64,000 nucleotides of DNA from Pseudomonas viridiflava (GTDB lineage Bacteria; Pseudomonadota; Gammaproteobacteria; Pseudomonadales; Pseudomonadaceae), in NCBI RefSeq assembly GCF_900573885.1, contig NZ_UPSE01000493.1, positions 1 to 64,000 on the forward strand, in the 5' to 3' direction. Positions 44,005-53,006 of the stretch are shown here, piece after piece; within the stretch, counting starts at the first letter, position 1, and the number at the start of each line of letters is the position of its first letter. The translations under genes and the position numbers were made by a program. The notes under the pieces are model-generated. The model saw only the letters and a list, made by a program, of their open reading frames with translations. It did no database searches and was not told the DNA's origin.

Positions 44005-46416
44005 ATGGGCCGCAAGCCGTCGCGCATTTTTCATTCTTTCCTGGCCATTCCTCTGGCCTGCGCCAGCCTGGCGGCGTCGGCCGTCGAACTGAACGTACCG
44101 GCGCAAAGCCTGGAAGCGGCGCTGACCGATTTCGCTGAACAAGCCAACGTGCGCTTGCTCTATGACGCCGGCCTCACGCGCAGCCAGCAGGCCCCGGCAT
44201 TGCAGGGCGATTACTCGGTAGCCGACGGCCTGCAACGGCTGCTGCAGGGCTCTGGCCTGACCTACAGCATCGACGCCGACGGCACCGTGAGCTTGCAGCC
44301 GATTCCCGCGGATACCGGCGCGGTGGAATTGGGGGTGACCAACGTCAACAGCGTCGCTGACGGCCGCCGCGACCTGCCGGAAACCTACGCCGGCGGCGAC
44401 GTGGCCCGTGGGGCGCGCGTCGGCGTGCTGGGCAATCAGGACATGCAAGACGTGCCCTTCAGCGTGGCGAGCTACACCAGCCAGTTGATCGAAAATCGCC
44501 AGGCCCGAAGCCTTGGCGAGGTGATGGACAGCGACCCGGCGGTGCGCCAGTCCTACGGTTTTGGCAACTTCTCGCAAGTGTTCGTGATTCGCGGCTTGCA
44601 GCTGTATTCGGACGACATCTCACTGAACGGTTTGTACGGCGTGCTGCCCCGCCAGATCATTTCCACCGAAGCGGTTGAACGGGTGGAAGTGTTCAAAGGC
44701 TCGAACGCCTTTCTCAACGGCGTTTCGCCGGGCGGCAGCGGCGTGGGCGGCGGTATCAATATCGTCTCCAAACACGCCGAAGACACGCCCACCCGCAGCG
44801 CCACGCTGGATTACAGCAGCAGCGACCGGGTTGGCGGCAGCTTCGATCTGGGCCAGCGTTTCGGCGAAGACAACAAGTTTGGTGTACGCGTGAACATGGC
44901 CAAACGCGATGGCGAAACGGCGGTGGACGACGAGCATCAGCACTTCAGTCTGGTGGCGTTTGGGTTGGACTACCGTGGCGAGCGGCTGCGCGTGTCCACC
45001 GACTTTGGCTACCAGAAGCAGCGCGTCAACGAAGGCCGCTCGGTGGTCTACCTCACGCCCACATCGTTGCGCAAAACCCCGAAAGTACCAGACGCCGACC
45101 ACAACTACTCCCAGCCGTGGGCGTATTCGCAAATGGAAGACACCTTCGGCATGGCCAACGTCGAATTCGACCTCAACGACACCTGGACCCTCTACGGCGC
45201 CGCTGGCGGCAAGTACACCCGTGAGAACGGGGTGTATTCGTCGCTGTACGTGAGCAGCCTGGACGGCACCGGACGAGTAGGGCGCCTGTACGCCCCGCGT
45301 GACGAGGAAAGCCGCAGCGCCCTCGGCGGTTTGCGCGGCACCTTCGACACCGGGCCGGTCAGCCACAAGCTCAACTTCGGCTTGAGCGGAAACTGGCGGG
45401 AATGGCGCAGCGCGAATGAGTCGACCCTGATAGCCAACCGCTTGCCGGGCAATCTCTATGACCCGTTCGAGAGTCCCATACCACGCGCGGAGGTTAACGG
45501 TGATATTCACGATCCGCGCAAAACCGGCTCGTCCATCGCCCGCAGCGCCGCTATTTCCGACACCTTGGGGTTTTTTGACGAGCGCGTGTTGTTCACCCTT
45601 GGCATTCGTCGTCAGCAGATCGTCACCAGCGCCTGGAGCGCCCGCACCGGTGTGCGTAGCTCGGACTACGACCAGAGCATCAACACGCCCGTGTATGGCC
45701 TGGTGATCAAACCCACGGAATACCTGTCGTTCTACGCCAACCGCATCGAAGGCCTGTCACCGGGCCAGGTCAGCACGGCGGCCGGCAACACAGGCGAGAT
45801 GTTCCCCCCGTATCGCTCGAAGCAAATCGAGGCGGGCGTGAAGCTCGACTGGCAAACCTTCGGCGCCAGCTTTGGCGTATACCGCATCGAGCAGCCGCAG
45901 CTGGTGACCGTCAACAACGTCTCCAGCGTGGATGCCGAGCAGCGCAACCGGGGCGTTGAAGTGAGCGTGTTCGGCGAACCGCTGCCGGGCCTGCGCCTGT
46001 TGGCCGGCGGCACCTGGATAGACACCGAGTTGCGCGGCACGGTCGGCACCGTCGGTACGCCAGGCCGCCAAGTGCGCGGCCTGAACGACGGCAACCGCGC
46101 CGTGGGCGTGCCGAATTTTCAATACAACCTGAGCGCGGATTGGGATGTGCCGGGCGTGCAAGGCCTGGCCGTCAACGGCCTGCTGCTGCGCACCGGCGGG
46201 CAGTACTACGACTCAGCCAACGACCTCAGCATTCCCGCCTGGACCCGCATCGATCTGGGGGCGCGTTATGCCTTCAAACTGGATGAGCGCGATATCACGG
46301 TGCGGGCGGGGATGGAGAACGTGGCAAACAAGGATTATTGGGAGTCGGCCAATGGCGGGTACCTGACCCAGGGGGCGCCGAGGACGGTGAAGGTGTCGGC
46401 TACGGTGGATTTTTGA
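44005..46416 (+). CDS. TonB-dependent siderophore receptor with signalling (STN) domain
   Basis: The 803-residue outer-membrane receptor has a signal peptide (1-26), an N-terminal STN domain (about 27-101, ELNVPAQSLEAALTDFAEQANV) for transcriptional signalling, a plug (QDVPFSVASYTSQLIENRQA) and a 22-strand barrel ending in phenylalanine. The ferric ligand cannot be told; its sequence resembles hydroxamate-type (FhuE/FpvB-like) receptors. The ATG at 44005 begins a clean signal peptide, unlike the longer upstream frame. It completes the sigma/FecR/receptor set. Confidence 0.93.
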   Translation: MGRKPSRIFHSFLAIPLACASLAASAVELNVPAQSLEAALTDFAEQANVRLLYDAGLTRSQQAPALQGDYSVADGLQRLLQGSGLTYSIDADGTVSLQPIPADTGAVELGVTNVNSVADGRRDLPETYAGGDVARGARVGVLGNQDMQDVPFSVASYTSQLIENRQARSLGEVMDSDPAVRQSYGFGNFSQVFVIRGLQLYSDDISLNGLYGVLPRQIISTEAVERVEVFKGSNAFLNGVSPGGSGVGGGINIVSKHAEDTPTRSATLDYSSSDRVGGSFDLGQRFGEDNKFGVRVNMAKRDGETAVDDEHQHFSLVAFGLDYRGERLRVSTDFGYQKQRVNEGRSVVYLTPTSLRKTPKVPDADHNYSQPWAYSQMEDTFGMANVEFDLNDTWTLYGAAGGKYTRENGVYSSLYVSSLDGTGRVGRLYAPRDEESRSALGGLRGTFDTGPVSHKLNFGLSGNWREWRSANESTLIANRLPGNLYDPFESPIPRAEVNGDIHDPRKTGSSIARSAAISDTLGFFDERVLFTLGIRRQQIVTSAWSARTGVRSSDYDQSINTPVYGLVIKPTEYLSFYANRIEGLSPGQVSTAAGNTGEMFPPYRSKQIEAGVKLDWQTFGASFGVYRIEQPQLVTVNNVSSVDAEQRNRGVEVSVFGEPLPGLRLLAGGTWIDTELRGTVGTVGTPGRQVRGLNDGNRAVGVPNFQYNLSADWDVPGVQGLAVNGLLLRTGGQYYDSANDLSIPAWTRIDLGARYAFKLDERDITVRAGMENVANKDYWESANGGYLTQGAPRTVKVSATVDF

Positions 46417-46454
46417 GGGTGGGGTTAGTTTCGGGGTTGGTGCTCGGCTGACGA

Positions 46455-46565
46455 CTCTGGATCCCGAATCGTCGGACCGCCGCCTGCGCGGGAATGACGG
46501 CTTATGGATTTTCGAACGTGTTTAAGTAAACACCGTCATTCCCGCGCAGGCGGGAATCCAGAATG
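46455..46565. repeat. Inverted GGATCC-CCGTCATTCCCGC repeats
   Basis: GGATCCCGAATCGTCGGACC with CGCCTGCGCGGGAATGACGG faces CCGTCATTCCCGCGCAGGCGGGAATCCAGA. It lies right after the receptor gene and could form a large hairpin between convergent genes. Confidence 0.85.
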
Positions 46566-46603
46566 CTGCGTCGAACTCGGTCCCGGCATCAACCCCCAAA
46601 AAC

Positions 46604-47728
46604 CTACTTAACCCCCTTCAACACCACAAACTTCGGATTAGCCGCCACCTGCTCAACCCCCCGAAACAGCCGCTTCAGCTTGGCGTGGTACCCCAGATGC
46701 CGGTTCCCCACAATCCACAGCTCGCCCCCCGTCACCAGCGCCGCCCGCGCCTGCTGAAACATGCGCCACGCGAGAAAATCACCGACCACTTGCTGCTGAT
46801 GAAACGGCGGGTTGCACAGCACGATATCCAGCGAGTCTTCTGCCTGCTCCGCCAAGCCATCGTCGGCACGAATGGTCACCGCCCGGTCGCCCAACGCTGC
46901 CTGCCAGTTTTCAGCGGCGGATTGCACGGCCATGTACGACTCATCCACCAGCGTCAGCTGCGCATCCGGATTGGCCAGGGCGCAGGCGATGCCGAGTACG
47001 CCGTTGCCGCAGCCGAGGTCGGCTACGCGGGCGCTGCCGATGTTTTGCGGCAGGTGCGGAAGAAAGGCGCGGGTGCCGATGTCGAGGCCTTCGCGGCAGA
47101 ACACGTTGGCGTGGTTGAGCAATTCCAGGCGCGGTGCGTCGAGCAGATAACGGCTGGGGTAGGGCGAGACGACGGCGGCTTTTTCAGTCGGCGTCACCAG
47201 CAGCAAGCGCGCCTTTTTTACCGCCAGCGAGGCCTGCACCGGGCCGATGTATTGCTCCAGCAAATCGCCAGCGCTGCGCGGCAGGTGCTTGACCATGCCG
47301 GCCGCCACTACCCGTGCGCCGGGAGCCAGTTGGCCGTGCAGGCGAATCAGTTGCTCTTCCAGCAGTGCCAGGGTTTTAGGGATGCGGATCAGCACCCAGT
47401 CGAACGGCCCTTGCACGGTCTGGCTGGCCGGCACGAACTGCACGCTGTCCGCCGCCAGGTCGTTGCACGCCAAGTTGTTGCGCAACGCCAGCGCGCCCAG
47501 GTGCGAGTCGCCGCTGCTGATGATCTGCGCTTTGCCGGCAAGGCTCGCGGCCAGGGCGCCAAAACTGTCGTTGAGCACCAGTACCCGGGCGTCTCGCGCC
47601 AGGCCCTGCTCGGCGAGGTGGTTGAGCAGGTATTCGTCTGCCGCATCGAACGCCTGCAACGGATCGTCGCGCTGGGGCGGCTGGCGGAACAGGTCGAGGG
47701 AGGCGAAGGGCGTGGTGAAAACTGGCAT
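46604..47728 (-). CDS. rlmG: 23S rRNA (guanine-1835-N2)-methyltransferase RlmG
   Basis: The 374-residue protein has the RsmC/RlmG duplicated methyltransferase layout: a degenerate N-terminal half and a C-terminal active half with the SAM loop (VADLGCGNGVLGIACALANP) and the catalytic NPPF (IVLCNPPFHQQQ). It methylates N2 of G1835 in 23S rRNA in E. coli. It converges with the TonB receptor gene. Confidence 0.93.
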   Translation of the reverse strand: MPVFTTPFASLDLFRQPPQRDDPLQAFDAADEYLLNHLAEQGLARDARVLVLNDSFGALAASLAGKAQIISSGDSHLGALALRNNLACNDLAADSVQFVPASQTVQGPFDWVLIRIPKTLALLEEQLIRLHGQLAPGARVVAAGMVKHLPRSAGDLLEQYIGPVQASLAVKKARLLLVTPTEKAAVVSPYPSRYLLDAPRLELLNHANVFCREGLDIGTRAFLPHLPQNIGSARVADLGCGNGVLGIACALANPDAQLTLVDESYMAVQSAAENWQAALGDRAVTIRADDGLAEQAEDSLDIVLCNPPFHQQQVVGDFLAWRMFQQARAALVTGGELWIVGNRHLGYHAKLKRLFRGVEQVAANPKFVVLKGVK

Positions 47729-47837
47729 GGCACGAACCGCTGCAGAGCAAAGGGCGGCAATGATGGCGGATGTCGCCGAGGCTGCAAAGTAGTGCGAGCC
47801 GGGCGCTCGTCGTAGCGGCGCCCGGCTCGCACAGCGT

Positions 47838-48689
47838 TCAGCTGGCCGAGCGGATATTGCTAGGGTCCAGCGAACCGCCGGTTTCCCGTTGTGCGGCCAG
47901 GCGCGCGCCTTCTTTGGCGGTCAGGCTGTACAACTGCTCGGGGTTGGCCACGCGCAGTTTCAGGGCCATGGCCTCGATGCCTTCTGCAATCGGAATTTCA
48001 CGCTGGCGCTCGGCAAGGCCGGCGAGAATCTGCTCGGCGGCGACCGTTACGTCCATGCCGTTTTCGATGTTCGGGTCGGAATGCCCGCGCGCGCTGCCAT
48101 CGCCGGAAAGCGCGTTGATGGCCACCGAGGTGTGCACCGAGCCCGGCAAAATCACACTGACGGCAATACCATAGGCTTCTTCGACTTCGGCGCGAATGGC
48201 CTCGAAGTAGCCGATCACCGCATGCTTGGCGCCGCAGTAACCACTGCGCAGCGGCGTACCGACTTTACCGGCCACCGAGCTGACCACCGCCAGGTGCCCG
48301 GCGCGACGCTCGACCATTTTCGGCAGCAGCAATTGGGTCAGGGCCAGCGGCGCCATGTAGTCCACTTCGATCAGTTGCCGGTACACGTCCAGGTGGGTGT
48401 CCAGCGCCAGGCTGCGTTGGCTGATGCCGGCGTTGTTGATCAGCATATCCACCTGGCCATTCCAGCCCCATGCGTGCTCCACCACAGCAGGCAGCGCGGC
48501 GTAATCGGTGGTCTCGAAGGGCAACACCAGGCAGCGTTCCGGTGCCTGGGCGGCAACGCGGTTGAGTTCCTCCACGCGCCGTCCAGACAGAATGACCTTC
48601 GCGCCGTGCTGCAGAAACGCCGTCGCCAACGCTTCGCCGATGCCTGACGACGCGCCGGTAATCCAGATGGTTTGAGTCGCGAATGCCAT
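47838..48689 (-). CDS. SDR-family oxidoreductase
   Basis: The 283-residue protein has the short-chain dehydrogenase nucleotide motif TGASSGIGEALA, NNAG (LINNAGISQ), the catalytic serine in VVSSVAG and the YCGAK (YxxxK) pair. It resembles the classical DHRS7-like bacterial reductases. Substrate is unknown. It is divergent from the ferredoxin-NADP reductase gene. Confidence 0.9.
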   Translation of the reverse strand: MAFATQTIWITGASSGIGEALATAFLQHGAKVILSGRRVEELNRVAAQAPERCLVLPFETTDYAALPAVVEHAWGWNGQVDMLINNAGISQRSLALDTHLDVYRQLIEVDYMAPLALTQLLLPKMVERRAGHLAVVSSVAGKVGTPLRSGYCGAKHAVIGYFEAIRAEVEEAYGIAVSVILPGSVHTSVAINALSGDGSARGHSDPNIENGMDVTVAAEQILAGLAERQREIPIAEGIEAMALKLRVANPEQLYSLTAKEGARLAAQRETGGSLDPSNIRSAS

Positions 48690-48872
48690 GGGTGCCTCCG
48701 TTGTTTTTGTTGTGAAGTGCGAGCGCCTAACACTCTGCCGATCGGCCGTTGGCGTCCATGGCCTGCACGGCCAAAGCGCTGGCTGCGCCGGCTAAAACCC
48801 CATGCTTTGCAGGTATTGCCGCGCTGCACTTTGCGCGACACTGCGCCATTGGCTTGGAAAGGATGTGTGCGT

Positions 48873-49649
48873 ATGACCGCTAGCGAAGACAAGTTCACCC
48901 GCGAAACCTTGCTGGACGTGCGGCCCTGGTCGCCAACGCTGTTCAGCCTGCGCTGCACCCGCGACGCCGGCTTTCGTTTTCGCGCCGGGCAGTTCGCGCG
49001 CCTGGGCGTGCAAAAGGCCGACGGCAGTGTGGTGTGGCGCGCCTATTCAATGTTGTCGGCGCCCCATGACGAACACCTGGAGTTTTTCTCCATCGTGGTG
49101 CCGGGCGGTGAATTCACCAGCGAGCTGAGCCGCTTGCAGGTTGGCGACGAACTGCTGGTGGAGCGTCAGGCCGTGGGCTATCTGACCCTCGACCGCTTTG
49201 TGGATGGGCGCGATTTGTGGCTGATCGGCACCGGCACCGGGTTGGCGCCGTTTCTGTCGATTCTGCAAGACTTCGAGGTGTGGCAGCGCTTTCAGCGCGT
49301 CGTACTGGTGTACAGCGCCCGCAGCAGAACCGAACTGGCTTATCAAGACATGATTGCCGGCCTGATGCAGCGCGAATACCTAGCCGAATACGCCGACAAG
49401 TTTGTCTACGTGCCCATCGTGACCCGCGAGGAAGTGCCGGGCACCTTGCATGGCCGGGTGACTGGTTTGATCGCCAATGGCGAACTGGAAAAAGCGGCAG
49501 GGCTTGAGCTGACGCCGGAGCATTCGCGGGTGATGCTGTGCGGCAATCCGCAAATGATCGACGACTGCCGCGCCGTGCTGAAAACCCGCGATATGCAGCT
49601 GAGCCTGACCCGCCGGCCTGGGGCGGTGGCGGTGGAGAATTATTGGTAG
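48873..49649 (+). CDS. fpr: Ferredoxin-NADP(+) reductase
   Basis: The 258-residue bacterial-type reductase has the FAD-binding RAYSMLSAP and the NADP-binding GTGTGLAPFLSIL. The C-terminus, VENYW, with terminal tryptophan, marks the FprB-like subclass; it stacks on FAD. It moves electrons between NADPH and ferredoxin or flavodoxin. AAGGA lies upstream of the ATG; the longer in-frame ATG at 48672 is rejected because it overlaps the SDR gene and adds unrelated sequence. Confidence 0.92.
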   Translation: MTASEDKFTRETLLDVRPWSPTLFSLRCTRDAGFRFRAGQFARLGVQKADGSVVWRAYSMLSAPHDEHLEFFSIVVPGGEFTSELSRLQVGDELLVERQAVGYLTLDRFVDGRDLWLIGTGTGLAPFLSILQDFEVWQRFQRVVLVYSARSRTELAYQDMIAGLMQREYLAEYADKFVYVPIVTREEVPGTLHGRVTGLIANGELEKAAGLELTPEHSRVMLCGNPQMIDDCRAVLKTRDMQLSLTRRPGAVAVENYW

Positions 49650-49684
49650 CTGCTGTTCTGTTGGCGGAGTGTGCGACTCGCAAC

Positions 49685-49746
49685 GCGGACCGATACGCGC
49701 CGGGCTGTGCCCGGCTTGTTGGGCTTCGCTGCGCTCAACCCAACCT
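49685..49746. repeat. GTAGGTTGGG-family repeat at the end of the aminotransferase gene
   Basis: GCGGACCGATACGCGCC and GTTGGGCTTCGCTGCGCTC, ending CAACCCAACCTAC, match the element at 42196-42303. The stop codon of the aminotransferase gene lies inside it, so the repeat supplies the last three residues. Confidence 0.85.
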
Positions 49747-51054
49747 ACGGGTGAAGTCGCCGATTACTTCGTCAAAAATCGCTAACGCCTGCGCTACCTG
49801 CTCGGGATTCACGATGCAGGGCGGCACTACGTGAATGCGGTTTTCCACGATAAAGGTGAGTAACCCACGCGCCTGAAATGCTGCTTTCATCTGCGCCATC
49901 ACTGGTGGCGCCAGCGGTGTTTTCTTCTGCCGGTCGCTGACCAGTTCCAGCGCCCAGAACAGGCCAATGCCGCGCGCTTCGCCGATCAGGGCATGCTTGG
50001 CGGCCAGTGCTTTCAGGCCTGGCCCGAGGTATTCCTGGCCGATCATGCGGGCGTTGTCGACGATGCCTTCTTCGGCCATTACATCCAGCGTGGCAACGAT
50101 TGCCGCCATCGCCAGCGGGTGCCCGGAATAGGTGAGGCCGCCGGGGAAGAAACGGTTCTCGTAGAACTCGGCAATCGGCTGCGAAATCATCACGCCGCCC
50201 GCCGGCACGTAGCCTGAGTTCACGCCTTTGGCAAAGCAGATCAGGTCGGGCACCACGTCGAAGTTGTCCAGCGCCAGCCAGGCGCCGGTGCGGCCGAAGC
50301 CGGCCATCACTTCGTCGAGAATCAGCACAATGCCGAACTCATCGGCCAGCGCTCGCACGCCTTTCATGTAGCCCTTGGGCGGCACCAGAATACCGGCGGT
50401 GCCGGGCACGCTTTCGAGCAGAATCGCCGCCACCGAGTTCGGCCCTTCGCACTCGATAATCCGCCGCAAATGCTGCAACGCGCGCTCGCATTCCTCCTCT
50501 TCACTGCTGGCATAAAACTCGGTGCGGTACAGGTACGGGTTGAAGAAGTGCACATGGCCACGGGCAAATTCATTGGGCACGCGGCGCAGGTCGCCGGTCG
50601 CCGCAATCGCCGAGCCGGTGCTGCCGTGGTACGAGCGATAGGCCGAGAGAATCTTGTCGCGGCCGGTGAACTGGCGCGCCATGCGCATGGCGTTTTCGTT
50701 GGCGTCGGCACCGGCGTTGGTGAAGAACACTTTGCTGAAGTTGCTCGGCGCGTGGGACAGGATGCGTTTGGCCGCTTCGCCGCGCATCAGGTTGGCCGTG
50801 GCAGGTGCCACCGTTACCAGCGAGCCGGCTTGTTCTTGAATGGCCGCGATCACTTTCGGATGTTGGTGGCCGATATTGGTGTTGACCAGCTGGCTGCTGA
50901 AATCCAGGTAGCGATTGCCGTCGTAATCCCACAGCGCACAGCCCTCGCCGCCGGCGATGACCAATGGGTTGAGCGCGCTCTGGATCGACCAGGAATGGAA
51001 GACGAACTGGCGGTCGAGGGCGTGGACGTATTCGTTGGAAATCTGAGTGCTCAT
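49735..51054 (-). CDS. Class III aminotransferase (omega-amino acid type)
   Basis: The 439-residue PLP enzyme has SSQLVNTNIGHQHPKVI, FFTNAGADANENAMRMA, the PLP-stacking IVLILDEVMAGFGRTG, and the Schiff-base lysine in CFAKGVNSGYVPAGG. It belongs to the omega-transaminase group acting on amines or omega-amino acids; the exact amino donor is unclear. The ATG at 51054 has GAGGT six bases upstream. Its stop codon and the last few residues come from a repeat element. It is divergent from a class II aldolase gene. Confidence 0.92.
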   Translation of the reverse strand: MSTQISNEYVHALDRQFVFHSWSIQSALNPLVIAGGEGCALWDYDGNRYLDFSSQLVNTNIGHQHPKVIAAIQEQAGSLVTVAPATANLMRGEAAKRILSHAPSNFSKVFFTNAGADANENAMRMARQFTGRDKILSAYRSYHGSTGSAIAATGDLRRVPNEFARGHVHFFNPYLYRTEFYASSEEEECERALQHLRRIIECEGPNSVAAILLESVPGTAGILVPPKGYMKGVRALADEFGIVLILDEVMAGFGRTGAWLALDNFDVVPDLICFAKGVNSGYVPAGGVMISQPIAEFYENRFFPGGLTYSGHPLAMAAIVATLDVMAEEGIVDNARMIGQEYLGPGLKALAAKHALIGEARGIGLFWALELVSDRQKKTPLAPPVMAQMKAAFQARGLLTFIVENRIHVVPPCIVNPEQVAQALAIFDEVIGDFTRRLG

Positions 51055-51164
51055 GGCGGACCTCGCGAGCTGAACGGGGAATGGGGCCACCTTAGGAATA
51101 AACGTCGGCCGGGTCGTAGGGCCAGATGGGGGGAAAGGGTGGGTCAGGAGGAATTCGTTTGCAG

Positions 51165-51277
51165 GTTGCCCTCTCCCCTAGCCCCTCTCCCGCAAGCGGG
51201 CGAGGGGAACCTAACCGCGCACGCTGCTGGTCTCCCCTCGCCCGCGGGAGAGGGGCCGGGGGAGAGGGCCGAATCCA
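51165..51277. repeat. C-rich palindromic repeats
   Basis: Two copies, CCCCTCTCCCGCAAGCGGGCGAGGGG and an inverted CCCCTCGCCCGCGGGAGAGGGG, fill part of the 323-bp gap between the divergent aminotransferase and aldolase genes. No gene was seen in the gap. Confidence 0.8.
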
Positions 51278-51377
51278 CCACAACTTCATCTGGCCCATCG
51301 CGCCGGCCCATCTGCCCCTATCCAATCCAGCCAGCCCCGCTAGTCTTACCCCATCGCTATCCCATCAGGAACCCGCC

Positions 51378-52169
51378 ATGGCCCACGCCTTCGAACTCAA
51401 CCGCGCCCCCGCCGCCGAGGTGCTTGCCGCTGACCTCAACAGCCCAGCCATCCGCGAGGCGCGAATCGACCTGGCGGCGTGCTTTCGCATGGCCGCCCAC
51501 TTGGGCATGGGCGAGGGCATCTGCAATCACTTCTCGGTGGTGTTGCCCGGCCATCCGCAGCTGTTTCTGGTTAATCCCTATGGCTTGGCGTTTGCCGAAG
51601 TCACGGCGTCGTCGTTGCTGATTTGCGACTTCCAGGGGCGTGTGGTGCTTGGCGAAGGCAAGCCCGAGGCCACGGCGTTTTTTATCCATGCCCAATTGCA
51701 TCGCCTCAACCCGCGCGCCACGGCGGCCTTTCACACCCACATGCCCAACGCCACGGCGCTGTGCATGCTTGAAGGGGAACCGTTTGTGTGGGCCGGGCAA
51801 ACTTCGCTGAAGTTCTATGAGCGCATGGCCGTGGACGAGCATTACAACGGGCTGGCGCTGGACAACGCCGAAGGCGAGCGCATCGCCCGCGCGGCCGGCA
51901 ATGCCGATGTGGTGATGCTGAAAAACCACGGCCCGCTGGTGCTGGGCCCAAGCATCGCCGAGGCCTGGGACGACCTCTATTACCTCGAACGCGCCGCCGA
52001 GGTGCAGCTCAAAGCCATGAGCAGCGGCCGCCCGCTAAAGCCTGTGCCGCATGACATTGCCAGTGCGGCGAGCACGCAGATGCTGATCGGCAACGCCGAG
52101 AGTGCGCGCCTGCATCTGGACAGCGTGAAGCGACAGTTGGCCAAGCGCGAGCCTGAGTACAGCGTTTAA
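51378..52169 (+). CDS. Class II aldolase/adducin-family protein
   Basis: The 263-residue protein has the class II aldolase fold with zinc-ligand histidines (FHTHMPNATAL and LKNHGPLVLG) and GEGICNHFSVVLPG. Members cleave sugar phosphates or act on related hydroxy-acids. CAGGA lies upstream of the ATG. It ends with a 4-bp tail-to-tail overlap with urtE. A link to the aminotransferase opposite it is possible but unproven. Confidence 0.9.
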   Translation: MAHAFELNRAPAAEVLAADLNSPAIREARIDLAACFRMAAHLGMGEGICNHFSVVLPGHPQLFLVNPYGLAFAEVTASSLLICDFQGRVVLGEGKPEATAFFIHAQLHRLNPRATAAFHTHMPNATALCMLEGEPFVWAGQTSLKFYERMAVDEHYNGLALDNAEGERIARAAGNADVVMLKNHGPLVLGPSIAEAWDDLYYLERAAEVQLKAMSSGRPLKPVPHDIASAASTQMLIGNAESARLHLDSVKRQLAKREPEYSV

Positions 52170-52864
52170 ATCGCCACCAACCCGCGCACCCCATCCGCTT
52201 CCATGGTTTCGCCGCGCCCTTGCTGCACGATCTCGCCGCGCGACATCACCAGATACTGGTCGGCCAGCTCCGCAGCAAAATCGTAAAACTGCTCGACCAG
52301 CAGGATCGCCATGTCACCCCGGGCGGCGAGCTTTTTGATCACCACGCCGATTTCCTTGATCACCGAGGGCTGAATGCCTTCGGTGGGCTCGTCGAGAATC
52401 AGCAGGCGCGGGTTGCTTGCCAGGGCGCGGCCAATCGCCAGTTGCTGTTGCTGACCGCCGGACAAGTCGCCACCGCGGCGCTGTTTCATTTCCTTGAGCA
52501 CCGGGAACAGTTCGTAGATAAACGCCGGCACTTCCTTTGCCTGCGAACCGGGGAAACGCGACAAGCCCATCAGCAGGTTTTCTTCCACCGTCAGGCGCCC
52601 GAAAATCTCCCGGCCCTGGGGCACGTAAGCGATTCCGGCGTGCACCCGCTGGTGCGGTTTGAACTGGGTGATGGGCTTGCCTTCCCACTGCACCGCGCCC
52701 TCCTTGGAAGGGATCAGACCCATCAGGCACTTGAGCAACGTGGTTTTGCCCACGCCGTTGCGGCCCAGCAGGCAGGTGACTTCGCCAACCTTGGCCTCGA
52801 ACGACAAGCCGCGAAGAATGTGGCTGCCGCCGTAGAACTGGTGGAGTTTTTCGACTTGAAGCAT
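52166..52864 (-). CDS. urtE: Urea ABC transporter ATP-binding protein UrtE
   Basis: The 232-residue ATPase has GRNGVGKT (Walker A), LSGGQQQQLAIGRAL (signature) and LLILDEPTEGIQPS. The start at 52864 (MLQVEKLHQFYGG) is preferred; a longer frame continues into repeats. It is the last gene of urtABCDE. Confidence 0.95.
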   Translation of the reverse strand: MLQVEKLHQFYGGSHILRGLSFEAKVGEVTCLLGRNGVGKTTLLKCLMGLIPSKEGAVQWEGKPITQFKPHQRVHAGIAYVPQGREIFGRLTVEENLLMGLSRFPGSQAKEVPAFIYELFPVLKEMKQRRGGDLSGGQQQQLAIGRALASNPRLLILDEPTEGIQPSVIKEIGVVIKKLAARGDMAILLVEQFYDFAAELADQYLVMSRGEIVQQGRGETMEADGVRGLVAI

Positions 52865-52894
52865 GTGTGTGTCCTTGGTCTGGTGGGGCAAGGG

Positions 52895-53005
52895 CAACGG
52901 CCCCTCTCCCCCGGCCCCTCTCCCGCAGGCGGGCGAGGGGAGCAAAACAAAGCGCGATCAGTCCCCTCTGCCCACGAAGTGGGAGAGGGTTAGGGAGAGG
53001 GTTTT
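52895..53005. repeat. C-rich palindromic repeats between urtD and urtE
   Basis: CCCCTCTCCCGCAGGCGGGCGAGGGG and a partner (CCCTCTGCCCACGAAGTGGGAGAGGG) fill the 142-bp gap between urtD and urtE. Confidence 0.8.
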
Positions 53006-53006
53006 C

